From CAVROP01 sp050012175 (GTDB lineage Bacteria; Acidobacteriota; Terriglobia; UBA7540), in NCBI GenBank assembly GCA_050012175.1, contig JBEKHR010000007.1, positions 97,050 to 161,049 of the forward strand: a stretch of DNA of 64,000 nt. The letters run 5' to 3'. Every line of letters begins with the position of its first letter. Within the stretch, counting starts at the first letter, position 1. Made by a program: the position numbers and the translations under genes. This document shows positions 7,758 through 15,357 of this stretch, piece by piece. The notes beneath the pieces were generated by a model that did not search any database, had not been told where the DNA came from, and saw only the letters and a list, made by a program, of their open reading frames with translations.

Positions 7758-8810
7758 ATGCGTGTCATTCACAATCTTCACGAATTGCGTCCACCGCCCT
7801 CCGGCTGCGTGCTAACCATCGGCAACTTCGATGGGGTCCATCTGGCGCACCGAAAGCTGCTTGAAAGGGTTGTGGAAGTTGCCCGTCCCATGGGGGCGGT
7901 AGCTACCGCCATCACCTTCGAGCCTCATCCCATCAAGTTTCTTTCCCCTGCCCACGCTCCAAAACTCCTTACACCCTTTTCCAGGAAAGCCAGGCTCATC
8001 GCCACCAGCGGCATCGACCTGCTGGTCGTTCTTCCCTTCACCCGCGAACTAGCTCACCTTTCTCCCCTGGAGTTCGTGCGGAACATTCTGGTCCGGCCCT
8101 TGCATACGGTGGCCGTGCAGGTGGGACCAAACTTTCGCTTTGGATATCGGCAAGCGGGCGACGTGGAAATACTCGAAGAGCTCGGTCGGCAAGAGGGCTT
8201 CGAGGTGGAAGTGGTGCCGCTGCTCGAAGTGCGCGGCCAGACGGTTTCCAGCACGCGCATCCGAGAATTGCTGGTGGAAGGCCGCGTCCATGTTGCCAAT
8301 CGCCTGCTCGGAAGGCCCTTCTCCGTTTATGGGCCGATTGTCGCAGGCCTGGGGGTGGGACGCAAACACACCGTCCCCACGCTCAATCTCGCTCCCGTCG
8401 AGGAACAACTGCCCAAGACCGGTGTGTACGTCACTCGCACCAAAGTCGGTGAGAAGCTCTACGACTCCGTTAGCAACGTCGGCCATAAACCCACCTTTGG
8501 TGATCATCAGAAACTGGCCGTCGAGACCTTTCTCCTCAACTTTCGGGGCAGTGAAATTCAGCAGCCGGATATGGAAATCGAGTTCTTATACAGGCTACGG
8601 GACGAAATCAAGTTCCAGAACCCCGCCATCCTCAAGGTGCAGATTCAGGAAGATGCCCGCCGCTCCTTGAAGTTTTTCCGGCTCTTCAGGGCCTTTGCAC
8701 AATCGCAAATCGGCAAGGCCACCCCTGAACGCTTAACCGCTGAGGAAGCGCAGACCTGTACGCCAGGTCTGCGGCTTTTGCTTTCCAGGAACAACCGCAG
8801 ACCCAATTAG
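7758..8810 (+). CDS. ribF: Bifunctional riboflavin kinase / FAD synthetase
   Basis: A 350-residue enzyme that phosphorylates riboflavin to FMN and adenylylates FMN to FAD. The N-terminal nucleotidyltransferase domain opens with TIGNFDGVHLAHRKLL (residues ~20-35) and contains VQVGPNFRFGYRQAGD and VSSTRIRELLVEG. The C-terminal flavokinase domain (from ~residue 190) has GLGVGRKHTVPTLNL in place of the usual GR..GFPTANL, a mild divergence. The last ~25 residues are encoded by a palindrome (cagacctg/caggtctg at ~8754-8776) that resembles intergenic repeats elsewhere in the window, so the tail is probably an accretion. Confidence 0.94.
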   Translation: MRVIHNLHELRPPPSGCVLTIGNFDGVHLAHRKLLERVVEVARPMGAVATAITFEPHPIKFLSPAHAPKLLTPFSRKARLIATSGIDLLVVLPFTRELAHLSPLEFVRNILVRPLHTVAVQVGPNFRFGYRQAGDVEILEELGRQEGFEVEVVPLLEVRGQTVSSTRIRELLVEGRVHVANRLLGRPFSVYGPIVAGLGVGRKHTVPTLNLAPVEEQLPKTGVYVTRTKVGEKLYDSVSNVGHKPTFGDHQKLAVETFLLNFRGSEIQQPDMEIEFLYRLRDEIKFQNPAILKVQIQEDARRSLKFFRLFRAFAQSQIGKATPERLTAEEAQTCTPGLRLLLSRNNRRPN

Positions 8811-8818
8811 GGAGGAAA

Positions 8819-9025
8819 CGCGGGCTGGCGCAGAGCGCAGCTCTGCGCTTTAGCGTGCTATATTAGCGCCGGTAATGCCCACCCACAAACGGCATTTTGC
8901 GCGCGGACGCTCCAACCCCTGATCAGCAGCGCCTATCGCCGCGCCAAGTTTTTTGAGAGTGATCAGCTCGCCTGATATCAGTCTTGTTTGTGGGTCGCGG
9001 AGCTTCGCTCTGCGCCAGCCTGCGA
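8819..9025. repeat. Fold-back element flanked by inverted repeats
   Basis: A ~207-bp non-coding stretch after ribF. Its left end (CGGGCTGGCGCAGAGCG, ~8821) is mirrored by the right end (CGCTCTGCGCCAGCCTG, ~9006-9022). A second, inner pair is CCCACAAAC (8883) and GTTTGTGGG (8987). No clear target duplication was found. It abuts the MITE-like element at 9033. It could be an independent MITE or a large hairpin downstream of ribF. Confidence 0.5.
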
Positions 9026-9032
9026 AACAGAC

Positions 9033-9233
9033 TCAAGGTCGCGTCAAAGTCGGGGAAAAAGCGGGTCTGCCGCCTGCTGTACGGAAAGCCTCTTAGGGTG
9101 TGAAGAAATTGCAAGCCGCTGATTGACGCGGATAAACGCTGATGAAAGCAGGTTTCTAATCTGTGTTGATCTGCGTTCATCTGCGGCTGAAGTTGATTAT
9201 TTCACAGCTTCGGGGACTTTGACGCGACCCTGG
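9033..9233. mobile_element. MITE-like element, copy 2 (8-bp target duplication)
   Basis: A 201-bp relative of the element at 5989-6229. The left end TCAAGGTCGCGTCAAAGTC and right end GACTTTGACGCGACCCTGG are inverted repeats. The 8-bp direct repeat AAACAGAC flanks it (9025-9032 and 9234-9241). The first ~60 bp match copy 1 closely (cgcctgctgt.cggaaagcctct); the middle is different and contains a gcggataaacgctgatg/catctgcggctga-type repeat common between genes in other bacteria. No transposase is encoded. It lies just upstream of a consensus promoter. Confidence 0.82.
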
Positions 9234-9251
9234 AAACAGACTCCATCTCTC

Positions 9252-9280
9252 TTGACAAGCGGAAAAAGATAGGCTAGAAT
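9252..9280 (+). promoter_or_regulatory. Consensus sigma-70 promoter
   Basis: TTGACA at 9252-9257, a 17-base spacer, then TAGAAT at 9275-9280. Five of six bases of the -10 and all of the -35 fit consensus. It points away from the MITE-like element and into a gap with no good gene, which is why a non-coding RNA is suspected downstream. Confidence 0.7.
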
Positions 9281-9286
9281 ACTACG

Positions 9287-9470
9287 TTGAAGCTGCGCAG
9301 GAGGCCACGGCCTCCTGGGAACACTATGCTGCCATGCTACCGCCCGCCCCAACCCGCTCCCGAGAATGTGCCAGGCGGGACGAAAAGCCCCCAAATTGGC
9401 CCGCCGTGCGACGGACGCAAAGTCTGCCATCTGACCGGAAGCAAGAAAGAATTCTTCAAAAATGAACGAC
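9287..9470 (+). ncRNA. Possible structured RNA downstream of strong promoter
   Basis: Transcription from the promoter at 9252-9280 would begin near 9287. The first part has a perfect hairpin (AGGAGGCC/GGCCTCCT, ~9299-9317). Further on, the segment GACGGACGCAAAGTCTGCC (~9410-9430) contains ACGCAAAG, the conserved core of GEMM-type cyclic-dinucleotide riboswitches, preceded by a short stem with a GCGA loop. The other half of the GEMM consensus is not evident. A 67-residue frame here is proline/arginine-rich and not convincing. No database or folding run was possible. Confidence 0.3.
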
Positions 9471-9485
9471 CGAAGCGGGAATCTC

Positions 9486-9590
9486 TATGAAAACAAAGGA
9501 CCGCTGTGGAAAACTCAGAGGCGAAGCTGGAATGTTATAGAAAACAAAGGTGCTTGCGGGTTTAATCCGGGTATGTTATAGAAAACACAT
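9486..9590 (+). repeat. Dispersed repeat with AATGTTATAGAAAACAAAGG units
   Basis: Three spaced copies of a ~20-bp unit, best seen as AATGTTATAGAAAACAAAGG (9531-9550), with variants near 9486 and 9572. The block between the first two reads GACCGCTGTGGAAAACTC. A similar block occurs in inverted orientation at 35004-35116. Spaced repeats of this type could be a remnant transposon end or a small dispersed element. A short frame across it encodes the peptide NVIENKG, which is probably fortuitous. Confidence 0.6.
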
Positions 9591-9619
9591 TGGTTATACC
9601 ATTCAGGATAAGCAGGCTG

Positions 9620-10792
9620 TTACTTCAGGATCGGAAAGGACGAAACTGTGGTGAGAGCAGGCTGAGTGGCGATGTGCTTGGGTGTCGTATCAATCCCAGC
9701 GGTTTTGTCCGCCACAAATCGTTCAATCTCTTCCAGCAATGCAGGAACGATCTCCTCTTCGCTAACCCGCCGAATAGCCTTCCCTTCTCGGTAGATCATG
9801 CCGTTGCCGCGTCCGGCGGCCACGCCCAGGTCCGCTTCACGCGCTTCGCCCGGACCGTTCACGGCACAGCCCATGACGGCCAGGCTTAAGGGCATTTTGA
9901 TGTGAGCGGTCGCCTTCTCAATTTCGGCCGCGATCTTGAACAGGTCCACTTCCAGGCGCCCGCAAGTGGGACAGGCAATCACCACCGGCCCGCGGCTCCG
10001 CAACTCCAGTGCCTTGAGCATCTCGTAGGCCACGCGAACTTCCTCGACGGGATCGGTAGCCAGGGAGACGCGGATGGTGTCGCCTATACCTTCCGCAAGC
10101 AGCATTCCCATGCCCACACACGACTTGACGGTCCCCGTGAATTGGGTGCCGGCCTCTGTAATGCCGAGGTGGAAGGGATAATCAACCTGCTTGGCGAGCA
10201 AGCGATAGGCTGAAACACAGAGCTTCACATTGGAAGCTTTCAAGGAAACGACGGTGTCCGTGAATCCTAGTTCTTCGAGAATCCGGAGGTGATAGAGGGC
10301 GCTCTCCACCATGGCCTCGGGCGTCGGATAACCATACTTCTCCAGCAGCCGGCGCTCCAGGGACCCCGCATTCACCCCGATGCGGATGGGAACTTTCTGC
10401 TCCTGCGCGCGGCGCACCACCATGCGAACTTTCTCAGCATCGCCGATATTTCCGGGATTGATGCGGAGCTTGTCCATCCCGGCATCAAGCGCCATTAAGG
10501 CAAACTTGTATTGAAAGTGAATATCCGAGACGAGGATCGAATCGGGGCAGCGCTTACGAATCTCGGCCAGCGCCTTTGCAGCTTCAATGTCAGGGACAGC
10601 CAGGCGCGCCATCTCGCAGCCCGCTGCCTCCATCTGCTGGATTTGCTCGACCGTCTTCCCAACCTCGCGCGTGTCCGTCTTGGTCATCGACTGCACAACA
10701 ATGGCGGCATTGCCACCCATCGTGAGCCGGCCGACCTGGACGGCGCGCGTCTTGCGGCGCGGAGGAAAATACTCGGTATCGCTGAAATTCAC
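9620..10792 (-). CDS. ispG: (E)-4-hydroxy-3-methylbut-2-enyl-diphosphate synthase
   Basis: A 390-residue iron-sulfur enzyme of the non-mevalonate isoprenoid route; it converts MEcPP to HMBPP. The N-terminal TIM-barrel part begins with RAVQVGRLTMGGNAAIVVQS and contains VQSMTKTDTREV. The C-terminal 4Fe-4S part carries CPTCGR (~residue 270) and MGCAVNGPGEARE, which supply the three cysteines and the glutamate ligand. The last ~25 residues extend past the usual end. It closes the recN-uppS-cdsA-dxr-rseP-ispG series, but a 259-bp repeat-filled gap separates it from rseP. Confidence 0.96.
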   Translation of the reverse strand: MNFSDTEYFPPRRKTRAVQVGRLTMGGNAAIVVQSMTKTDTREVGKTVEQIQQMEAAGCEMARLAVPDIEAAKALAEIRKRCPDSILVSDIHFQYKFALMALDAGMDKLRINPGNIGDAEKVRMVVRRAQEQKVPIRIGVNAGSLERRLLEKYGYPTPEAMVESALYHLRILEELGFTDTVVSLKASNVKLCVSAYRLLAKQVDYPFHLGITEAGTQFTGTVKSCVGMGMLLAEGIGDTIRVSLATDPVEEVRVAYEMLKALELRSRGPVVIACPTCGRLEVDLFKIAAEIEKATAHIKMPLSLAVMGCAVNGPGEAREADLGVAAGRGNGMIYREGKAIRRVSEEEIVPALLEEIERFVADKTAGIDTTPKHIATQPALTTVSSFPILK

Positions 10793-11051
10793 GAATGGTC
10801 CTTAGGATTGGTCCGTTGTCCCGCCGCGGCGGGTCCGTGGTCCGTTGCTAGCCTTCAGCCGTCAGCTTTCAGCTTCCAGCCTTCAATAAACAGGGCTGGG
10901 GGCTAGGGGTTGGGCCAATTTCGAAATTCTCAATCTTGTGTTGGTTATTACCCTCTCGCCTCATCTTGCTGACGACTGCCTTCTGTCTGCCGATTTCCGC
11001 TTGTCACTCGTCACTTGTCACTCGTCACTGTCTTCCCAGCCCCCTAGTCCC
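10793..11051. repeat. Repeat-filled gap between rseP and ispG
   Basis: No gene is visible. It holds a palindrome tcccgccgcggcgggt (~10818), degenerate cttcagccgtcagctttcag units (10853-10885), and four gtcact/cgtcact units (~11001-11030). These are typical of the gaps in this window. Confidence 0.6.
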
Positions 11052-12377
11052 TCAGTACGGTCTTAGCGTCTTCACGATGTCGTTACACATAAGGAACACC
11101 ACAAGCAACAACAAGAAGAGGAAACCGACCTGCACAAACCTCTCTTTCACCTGCACACTCAGGTCGTGGCGAATCAGACCCTCGATGAGCAGCAGCAGGA
11201 TCACTCCGCCGTCCAAAACCGGAATGGGCAACAGGTTGAAGAGGCCCAAATTGAGACTGATGAAACAGACCAGCATAATGAGCTCAGACAGTCCCGCCCG
11301 GTACGCTTCACCTGAAAGTTGCGCGATCCCGATAGGCCCGGCAAGAGAGCGCGTGGAGAGGCGGCGGGTCAAAATCTTCCCCATCACGTCAAACCACGCA
11401 AGGCAGTTCCGCAAGTTATCCTGGAGCGAAGCCGAAATTGCCGCGCCCCAGGGCAACTGCCTTACGACCATGTCGTTGTGAAAACTGACTCCGATCCGCC
11501 AGCGTTTTTCGCCCATCACGTCCGTAAGAACCGGCGTCAATGTGGCTTGGAATTCCCGCCCGTCACGAAGAATTGAAAGTTCAACCGGTTTCCCCTTGCC
11601 GGATTGCAGCAGATAGAAGACCCGGGGCCAATAGAGAATCTTACGCCCATCAATGCCGACAATCTGGTCACCGGCTATGAGTCCGGCATGACTCGCAGGA
11701 AGTCCCGGCTCAACCTTGTCGACGACTCCGGGCGCATAGGGGTACAAGCCGGCATACCCGACCCGACTCGGCCCTTCCGCGCGGGGCGTGAGGGTCATGT
11801 TTAGAGTCTTGCCGTCACGTCCGACCTCCAACGGCATAGCCTCGCCCACCGTGGTCAGGATTTTGATCTCGACGTCCTCCCACTTGGGATTTTGAAGGCC
11901 GTCAAGGCGGACCATAAGATCGCCAGGCGTCAACCCGATCTGGCTGGCCGGTGAGTCTGCTTCCACATCGCCCACCCGGGCTGGCTGTTCCTCGTAGGAG
12001 GGCTTCTGGAAATGAAACTTGTAAAGACACGTGAGGAGAAGCAGGGCCAGCAAAATGTTCATGATCGGTCCCATCACCACCACCACGAACCGCTGCCAAC
12101 GAGGCTTTGCCAGAAACTCGCCGGGATCGCCCTGGCGATCCGCGGAGGGGTCGTCCCCTGCCATCTTCACATACCCACCAAAAGGAAGGGCGCTGATCCG
12201 GTAATCGGTATCCCCCCGGGTCAAATGCAGCAGTCGTTTGCCGAAGCCCAATGAGAAAACTAACACTCGGACCCCAAAGAACTTGGCCGCCAGGAAGTGG
12301 CCAAGTTCATGGACAAAGATCATGAGTCCCAGGACGAGGACTACCACCACCGCATCCGTAATGAAGCCTCCGACCAT
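11052..12377 (-). CDS. rseP: RIP metalloprotease RseP (site-2 protease)
   Basis: A 441-residue inner-membrane zinc protease that cleaves transmembrane substrates such as anti-sigma factors. The zinc site H23-E24-x-x-H27 is in FVHELGHFLA on the first helix; the second motif, LLPIPVLDGG, lies at ~residue 390. Two PDZ domains are seen, one with SPASQIGLTPGDLMVRLDG and one with LPASHAGLIAGDQIVGIDG. It lies 18 bases downstream of dxr in the same orientation, as in many genomes. An anti-sigma factor with a transmembrane helix is encoded at 27527, a possible but unproven substrate. Confidence 0.95.
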   Translation of the reverse strand: MVGGFITDAVVVVLVLGLMIFVHELGHFLAAKFFGVRVLVFSLGFGKRLLHLTRGDTDYRISALPFGGYVKMAGDDPSADRQGDPGEFLAKPRWQRFVVVVMGPIMNILLALLLLTCLYKFHFQKPSYEEQPARVGDVEADSPASQIGLTPGDLMVRLDGLQNPKWEDVEIKILTTVGEAMPLEVGRDGKTLNMTLTPRAEGPSRVGYAGLYPYAPGVVDKVEPGLPASHAGLIAGDQIVGIDGRKILYWPRVFYLLQSGKGKPVELSILRDGREFQATLTPVLTDVMGEKRWRIGVSFHNDMVVRQLPWGAAISASLQDNLRNCLAWFDVMGKILTRRLSTRSLAGPIGIAQLSGEAYRAGLSELIMLVCFISLNLGLFNLLPIPVLDGGVILLLLIEGLIRHDLSVQVKERFVQVGFLFLLLLVVFLMCNDIVKTLRPY

Positions 12378-12394
12378 AAAGCCGCTGATTCTCC

Positions 12395-13579
12395 CTATCG
12401 TGCAGGCGTTGTCACAAGCTCCAGGGCACGACGTCGGGCTTCGTGGTCACATTCAAGAACGTCGTCCAGGGAGCTGCATGATTGTGCGCGGGTCGTTTGT
12501 TCCAAAACTCTCTCGATCACTCGAGGAATATCCGAAAAGCGTAGCCGATGGGCTAGAAAGGCTTCGACGGCTACCTCGTCGGCAGCATTCAAGGCGCAGG
12601 GCAAGGAGCCCCCCTTGCGCAAAGCCTCCCGAGCCAAACCCAGACACGGGAAACGCCGCGTGTCAGGCGCCGCAAAACGCAATTTGCCTAGTGCAATCAG
12701 ATCCAAGCCCTGTGAATCACCGTTCATGGCCAGCCGGTCCGGATAATTCAGCGCGTACTGGATCGGCAGACGCATATCAGGGACCGACATCTGGGCCATC
12801 ACAGATCCATCTCTAAATTCTATCATGGAATGAACAACTGATTCGGGATGAATAAGGACGTCGATCTTCTCCGAGGGGAAACCAAACAGCCAGTGGGCCT
12901 CGATGATTTCCAAGCCCTTATTCATCAAGGTGGCAGAGTCGATAGTGATGCGCCCACCCATCTTCCAGGTGGGATGCTGCAAGGCCTCTTCGGGGGTTAT
13001 GCGATCGAGATGCTTCCGAGGGGTTTTCAGAAAAGGGCCACCGGAAGCGGTCAATATGAGACGGCGGACTTCCGCATGGCTTCCCGACCGAAGACATTGA
13101 TGGATGGCGCAATGTTCGCTGTCCACAGGCAGGATTTCGGCTCCCCGCTCCCTCACTGCTCGTGTGACCAACTCACCCGCCGCGACAAGAACCTCCTTGT
13201 TCGCCAGCCCGATTCGTTTTCCAGCCTGGATCGCCTTATAGGTCGCAACCAGCCCCGTCGTCCCATGGGAAGCAGACACGACAGTATCAACCTCAGAATG
13301 CGTCGCGGCCTCGATTTGCCCGCTCACCCCACAGGCGACTTGGACGGTTGGGGAAACTCCGAGATTTCGAAGTCGCTCGCGCAGGGGCTCAATACACTCC
13401 GAATTTCCGACCACCACCAGCTTTGGAGCGAAATCACGGACTTGCTGGGCGAGCAACTCCAGGTTCTTTCCGGCGCAGAGGGCGACCACATGAAATCGGT
13501 CCGACGCATTCTTGACGACACAGAGACATTGCCGCCCAATCGAACCCGTGGAGCCCAAAATACATAAACCCTTGCTCAT
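12395..13579 (-). CDS. dxr: 1-Deoxy-D-xylulose 5-phosphate reductoisomerase
   Basis: A 394-residue NADPH-dependent enzyme, the committed step of the MEP isoprenoid pathway. The start at 13579 was chosen because its ATG overlaps the cdsA stop as ATGA; the frame extends 11 codons further. The NADPH-binding motif ILGSTGSIGRQ is at residues ~5-16. The catalytic metal and substrate segment has PVDSEHCAIHQCL, and NKGLEIIEAHWLFG is present further on. The product feeds ispG and, through uppS, undecaprenyl phosphate. Its neighbours are the standard cdsA-dxr-rseP arrangement. Confidence 0.96.
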   Translation of the reverse strand: MSKGLCILGSTGSIGRQCLCVVKNASDRFHVVALCAGKNLELLAQQVRDFAPKLVVVGNSECIEPLRERLRNLGVSPTVQVACGVSGQIEAATHSEVDTVVSASHGTTGLVATYKAIQAGKRIGLANKEVLVAAGELVTRAVRERGAEILPVDSEHCAIHQCLRSGSHAEVRRLILTASGGPFLKTPRKHLDRITPEEALQHPTWKMGGRITIDSATLMNKGLEIIEAHWLFGFPSEKIDVLIHPESVVHSMIEFRDGSVMAQMSVPDMRLPIQYALNYPDRLAMNGDSQGLDLIALGKLRFAAPDTRRFPCLGLAREALRKGGSLPCALNAADEVAVEAFLAHRLRFSDIPRVIERVLEQTTRAQSCSSLDDVLECDHEARRRALELVTTPAR

Positions 13580-14433
13580 CGCCAAGCGTCCATAATCGCT
13601 AGAGTGAGCCACAGAACTGGTGCGCCAAACAACAGGCTATCCACCCTGTCGAGCAAACCACCATGGCCCGGCAACGCGGACCCCGAGTCCTTCAAGTTGG
13701 CGCCGCGCTTCATTGCGGATTCCGCCAGATCCCCGATCTGCCCAGACAGTGCTACCAAGCCTGCTAACAGGATAACTGTTTTCAAGCTGGCTGTCTGCCA
13801 GAACAAGCGGGCAAATCCCCAAGCGACCAGAAGGCTCCCCACAAATCCTGCCAGCGATCCCTCCAGGGTCTTTTTGGGAGAGATTGAGGGAAAAAGCATT
13901 TTCCGTCCGATCGTGCGACCTACCAGATATGCAAAAGTATCATCGGCCCAAATCACCAGAAACAATAGGAGCATCAGCTTCCGCCCTCCTGGGTTACCTG
14001 CCGTGCCGGCGAGGCCAAGGCTACCAGCACCCAGCCGCGAAAACCTCAGCGGAAGCAAGCAGGAGAGTGTCAAGCCAATATAAGCCACACCGAAAATGGT
14101 TGTGGCTGTAGCGCCCAAGTAGGTTTTCAGGTCGCGGGTTATCGCCAGCGCGATGGTGAGTGTCAAAAGGACGAAAGTAACAAGCAGGACGATCGAATAC
14201 ATTTCTGGTTTGCTGGCATCTACAGCTCGCACCGCGCAAAGCGCCGCACTGGCCAGATACGCCAGCACCGACAAGGGTTTGAAACCCGCATGCTGGCAAA
14301 TCTTAAAGAACTCGTAGAGGCACAACTCCACACTCACAATCACGGCCGCAAGGAAGAGCCATTTCGGCGACCAGCCGATTAGATAAATTACCGGGGGAAT
14401 CAACAAAAGCGCGGTGAGAATTCGGAGTCTCAT
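13576..14433 (-). CDS. cdsA: Phosphatidate cytidylyltransferase
   Basis: About 285 residues from the ATG at 14433 (MRLRILTALLLIPP); a GTG at 14445 is an alternative start. It is a polytopic membrane enzyme that makes CDP-diacylglycerol from phosphatidate and CTP. About seven hydrophobic helices are visible. The CdsA signature is intact near the C-terminus: IWADDTFAYLVGRTIGR followed by SPKKTLEGSLAG, and the terminal HGGLLDRVDSLLFGAP. It is translationally coupled to dxr and lies downstream of uppS. Confidence 0.95.
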   Translation of the reverse strand: MRLRILTALLLIPPVIYLIGWSPKWLFLAAVIVSVELCLYEFFKICQHAGFKPLSVLAYLASAALCAVRAVDASKPEMYSIVLLVTFVLLTLTIALAITRDLKTYLGATATTIFGVAYIGLTLSCLLPLRFSRLGAGSLGLAGTAGNPGGRKLMLLLFLVIWADDTFAYLVGRTIGRKMLFPSISPKKTLEGSLAGFVGSLLVAWGFARLFWQTASLKTVILLAGLVALSGQIGDLAESAMKRGANLKDSGSALPGHGGLLDRVDSLLFGAPVLWLTLAIMDAWR

Positions 14434-14519
14434 TAAGACAAGCACATACCGCCGATCTGTTCAGTAGGTCTGCGGCTTTCACTGCACAGCAGTCCGCCTA
14501 CTTCCAACTCCCGGGGGTT

Positions 14520-15293
14520 CTACCCCAGACCTATGCCTCCGTATCGGCGTTCTCTCTTCTGATAATCGATGATGGCCTGGAACAAGTCCGCCTGGGTAAA
14601 GTCCGGCCAAAGGGTTTCCGTCACCCAAAACTCCGAGTAGGCGGCCTGCCAGAGGAGGAAATTGCTCAAGCGCAATTCGCCACTGGTCCGAATGAGCAAG
14701 TCCGGATCAGGTAAATCACGGGTGTAAAGATGGCTGCTCAGAGTGGCTTCGTCAATGGTTACGTCCCCATTCTGTTTTACCTTGGACAAGAGCTCGCGCA
14801 CCGCATCCACCAATTCAGCGCGTGCGCCATAGTTGAGCGCCAGGGTCAAGCACAGCCCGGTATTCTGCCTTGTGCTTTCGAGCGCACTCTGTAGGTCGCG
14901 CTGCACGGGTTTCGGCAGTTCGTGAATTCTGCCGATGACCGAAAGACGAATATTCTGCCGGTTGAGTTCCGAAATCTCTTTCTTCAGATACTCGCGCAGC
15001 AAGCTCATGAGAAGCGTGATCTCGGTATGAGGACGTTTCCAGTTCTCAACTGAAAAGGCGTACAAGGTTAGGTAGGGCACGCCCAGTCGCGCGCACGCCT
15101 CGACCGACTGCCGGACGGCCCGGATCCCCGCTCGGTGCCCCGCAATCCGCGGCAGGCGACGCTTCTTCGCCCACCGCCCGTTCCCATCCATGATGATGGC
15201 AATGTGGCTGGGCAGCCGGTCGAGATCGATTTGGGCCAGAAGACGGGATTCAGGAGCTTCTGTCTTCACAGGGGCCTGCATGCGTGAGTCCAC
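14520..15293 (-). CDS. uppS: Undecaprenyl diphosphate synthase
   Basis: A 257-residue cis-prenyltransferase that extends farnesyl-PP to the C55 carrier lipid for the cell wall. The catalytic aspartate lies in IAIIMDGNGRWAKKR (~residues 32-46), followed by the RIAGHRAG segment. The C-terminal signature RTSGELRLSNFLLWQ and AYSEFWVTETLWPDF are intact. The initiator could be the ATG at 15293 or one four codons in. It is the first gene of the uppS-cdsA-dxr-rseP run; an 86-bp gap with a small hairpin (~14469-14495) precedes cdsA. Confidence 0.96.
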   Translation of the reverse strand: MDSRMQAPVKTEAPESRLLAQIDLDRLPSHIAIIMDGNGRWAKKRRLPRIAGHRAGIRAVRQSVEACARLGVPYLTLYAFSVENWKRPHTEITLLMSLLREYLKKEISELNRQNIRLSVIGRIHELPKPVQRDLQSALESTRQNTGLCLTLALNYGARAELVDAVRELLSKVKQNGDVTIDEATLSSHLYTRDLPDPDLLIRTSGELRLSNFLLWQAAYSEFWVTETLWPDFTQADLFQAIIDYQKRERRYGGIGLG

Positions 15294-15357
15294 GCTGGAA
15301 ACTCAGAAAACGTAGCACAGCAAAGGGATAACTGCAAGGAATCAATGACCCGCTGAA

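Noticed and set aside
8873..8920. Short ORF starting ATGCCCACCCACAAACGG inside the fold-back element
   Set aside because: Only 15 codons before a stop, within an inverted repeat; nothing suggests translation.
9287..9490. 67-residue Pro/Arg-rich ORF downstream of the promoter at 9252
   Set aside because: Composition is like random GC-rich DNA, it ends in a dispersed repeat, and it has no recognisable motif. A non-coding RNA fits better.
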